Program-made: the position numbers and the translations under genes
Notes under the pieces: generated by a model
The model's input: only the letters and a program-made list of their open reading frames with translations
What the model was told of the DNA's origin: nothing
Databases searched by the model: none
Part shown: in pieces, positions 5,199 to 6,407 of the stretch
Position numbering within the stretch: the first letter of the stretch is position 1
Layout: every line of letters begins with the position of its first letter
Assembly (NCBI GenBank): GCA_029261955.1
Contig: JAJDAI010000702.1
Location: 1-6,407 of the forward strand
From: Deltaproteobacteria bacterium
Lineage (GTDB): Bacteria > Myxococcota_A > UBA796 > UBA9615
Direction: 5' to 3'
Length of the DNA stretch: 6,407 nt

Positions 5199-6062
5199 CT
5201 ACTTGCTGTAGTCGTAGACGCCGCGGCCCGTCTTGCGGCCCAGATGGCCCGCCTCGACGTACTTGCGCAGCAGCGGACAGGGCCGGTACTTCGTGTCCCC
5301 GAGGCCCTCGTGCAGGACCTCCATGATCGCCAGGCAGGTGTCCAGGCCGATGAAGTCGGCCAGGGTCAAGGGCCCCATGGGCTGGTTGGTCCCCAGCTTC
5401 ATGGCGTTGTCGATGTCCCGGGCCGAGGCGATGCTCTCGAAGAGCGCGTAGAAGGCCTCGTTGATCATCGGCATGAGGATGCGGTTGACCGCGAAGCCGG
5501 GGAAGTCCTTGGCCTGCACGCAGGTCTTGCCCATGGACTCGGCGAGGGCGACGGTCGTCGCGAGGGTCGCCGGGTCGGTGGCGAGGCCCGAGATGATCTC
5601 GACCAGCTTCATGACCGGCACGGGGTTCATGAAGTGCATGCCGATGAAGCGATCCGGACGCGAGGTCTTCGCCCCCAGGGCCGTGATCGAGATGCTGCTG
5701 GTGTTGCTGGCGAGGATCTTGCCCGCCGGCACCACGGCGTCGAGCCGCTCGAAGATCGCGTTCTTCAGGTCCGGGTTCTCGCTCACCGCTTCGACCGCGA
5801 AGTCGGCCTCGGCGAAGGCGTCGAGATCGCCCACCGGGGTGATGAGCGCGAGCGTGCTGTCCGCCTGCGCCTGGGTGATGCGCTCCTTCTTGACCGAGCG
5901 AGCCAGCTGCTTGCCGATCTTCGCGATGCCCGCCGCAGCGGCCTCCTCGCTCACGTCCGAGAGCAGGACCCGGTACCCCGCCTGCGCGGCCACCTGGGCG
6001 ATGCCGCCGCCCATCTGTCCGGCGCCCACGACGCCCACCACCTGGATGCCTTCGACTGTCAT
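5199..6062 (-). CDS. hbd: 3-hydroxybutyryl-CoA (3-hydroxyacyl-CoA) dehydrogenase
   Basis: This is a 287-residue single-function enzyme, the typical Hbd/PaaH length. The ATG at 6062 has a strong GGAGG a few bases upstream. The N-terminal Rossmann fold (about 5-190) carries the NAD-binding GAGQMGGGIA (13-22), with Asp36 in the acidic position after the second strand. Catalytic-site residues match the family in spacing: Ser122 in SNTSSI, His143 in GMHFMNPVP, Glu155 in LVEI and Asn193 in AVNRIL. These correspond to Ser137, His158, Glu170 and Asn208 of human HADH. The C-terminal helical dimerisation domain (about 190-287) includes LGTNQPMGPLTLADFIGLD and ends at GRGVYDYSK. It interconverts (S)-3-hydroxybutyryl-CoA and acetoacetyl-CoA with NAD(H). 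It lies between the thiolase and hydratase genes, the enzymes on either side of it in the pathway. Confidence 0.95.
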   Translation of the reverse strand: MTVEGIQVVGVVGAGQMGGGIAQVAAQAGYRVLLSDVSEEAAAAGIAKIGKQLARSVKKERITQAQADSTLALITPVGDLDAFAEADFAVEAVSENPDLKNAIFERLDAVVPAGKILASNTSSISITALGAKTSRPDRFIGMHFMNPVPVMKLVEIISGLATDPATLATTVALAESMGKTCVQAKDFPGFAVNRILMPMINEAFYALFESIASARDIDNAMKLGTNQPMGPLTLADFIGLDTCLAIMEVLHEGLGDTKYRPCPLLRKYVEAGHLGRKTGRGVYDYSK

Positions 6063-6073
6063 GACTCCTCCGC

Positions 6074-6089
6074 GCGGGCCGGAGCCCGC
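6074..6089 (-). other. Intercistronic GC hairpin between thiolase and hbd
   Basis: GCGGGC (6074-6079) and GCCCGC (6084-6089) make a perfect 6-bp stem with a 4-base loop in the 44-base gap between the thiolase stop and the hbd start. It ends just upstream of the hbd SD. There is no U-tract, so it more likely influences mRNA stability or differential expression than ends transcription. Chance formation in GC-rich DNA is possible. Confidence 0.35.
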
Positions 6090-6106
6090 CGTGCTGGGTT
6101 CGCGCT

Positions 6107-6407
6107 TCAGGCGCTCGGGTTCTCGACCACCACCGCGACGGCCTCACCGCCGCCGATGCACAGGGACGCGCAGCCGAGGCTGGCGCCCTCGTCCTGCAGC
6201 TGGTGCAGCAGGGTCACGAGGATGCGGCAGCCGGACGCGCCGATGGGGTGCCCCAGGGCGACCGCGCCGCCCCAGATGTTCACCTTGTCGCCGGAGTATC
6301 CGACCTTGTCCTCGACCGCGAGGGACACGACCGAGAAGGCCTCGTTTACCTCCCAGAGGTCGATGGCGTCGACGGCGATGTCGAGCTTGCCCAGGGTCTT
6401 CTCGATG
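6107..6407 (-). CDS. Acetyl-CoA acetyltransferase (thiolase), C-terminal part only
   Basis: The frame is open from the right window edge to a TGA at 6107-6109, giving the last 99 residues of a roughly 390-residue thiolase; the start lies outside the window. The C-terminal catalytic signatures are all present: WEVNEAF (from the Trp at 6355), VALGHPIGASGCR with the catalytic His at 6248-6250, and SLCIGGGEA with the second catalytic Cys at 6158-6160. The acyl-accepting N-terminal Cys is outside the window. Residues before GHP read NIWGG instead of the more usual NxNGG or NxHGG. The family condenses two acetyl-CoA to acetoacetyl-CoA or cleaves 3-ketoacyl-CoA. The hbd and hydratase genes just downstream favour an AtoB/PhaA-type role on C4 units, but long-chain thiolases cannot be excluded from this fragment. 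Confidence 0.93.
   Translation of the reverse strand, partial: IEKTLGKLDIAVDAIDLWEVNEAFSVVSLAVEDKVGYSGDKVNIWGGAVALGHPIGASGCRILVTLLHQLQDEGASLGCASLCIGGGEAVAVVVENPSA

Noticed and set aside
4636..6147. 503-codon minus-strand frame spanning hbd and the hydratase
   Set aside because: It is out of frame with two unmistakable enzymes and is Arg/Gly-rich throughout.

Overview
The window is very GC-rich, with compact genes, mostly strong Shine-Dalgarno (SD) sites and two secreted proteins of a style common in Myxococcota and other former Deltaproteobacteria (HYDIN-like plus PKD lipoprotein; small acidic-tract lipoprotein). A Myxococcota-like chromosome is my best guess. It rests on style only, since no marker gene is present. 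I see no mobile element, CRISPR array, tRNA or rRNA.

Left part (1-1823, all minus strand): the 5' 414 codons of a large surface lipoprotein that runs off the left edge, preceded on its strand by a small secreted protein whose exported part resembles the periplasmic domain of ExbD/TolR. A 209-base divergent intergenic region (1824-2032) follows, AT-richer than its surroundings, with candidate promoter and operator elements. An XRE-family regulator is read rightward from it, most likely from a TTG start at 2033.

Middle part (2936-4397, plus strand): three genes in tandem. They are a 146-residue acidic lipoprotein, a 203-residue protein of unknown family with a duplicated PLSG...WAL.D.AG motif, and a CPYC glutaredoxin. 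Between the first two lies a 12-bp perfect inverted repeat that would pair the SD of the second gene with a complementary anti-SD. This is the most interesting non-coding signal in the window.

Right part (4407-6407, minus strand): an operon-like cluster of thiolase (3' end only), 3-hydroxyacyl-CoA dehydrogenase and enoyl-CoA hydratase. Together they interconvert acetyl-CoA, acetoacetyl-CoA, 3-hydroxybutyryl-CoA and crotonyl-CoA (short-chain beta-oxidation or its reverse). The last of them converges on the glutaredoxin gene with only 9 bases between the stop codons.

Nothing here amounts to a clearly new multi-gene system. The items worth following up are the SD-masking hairpin, the repeat protein, the orphan ExbD-like protein, and the XRE protein with an unrecognised C-terminal domain.
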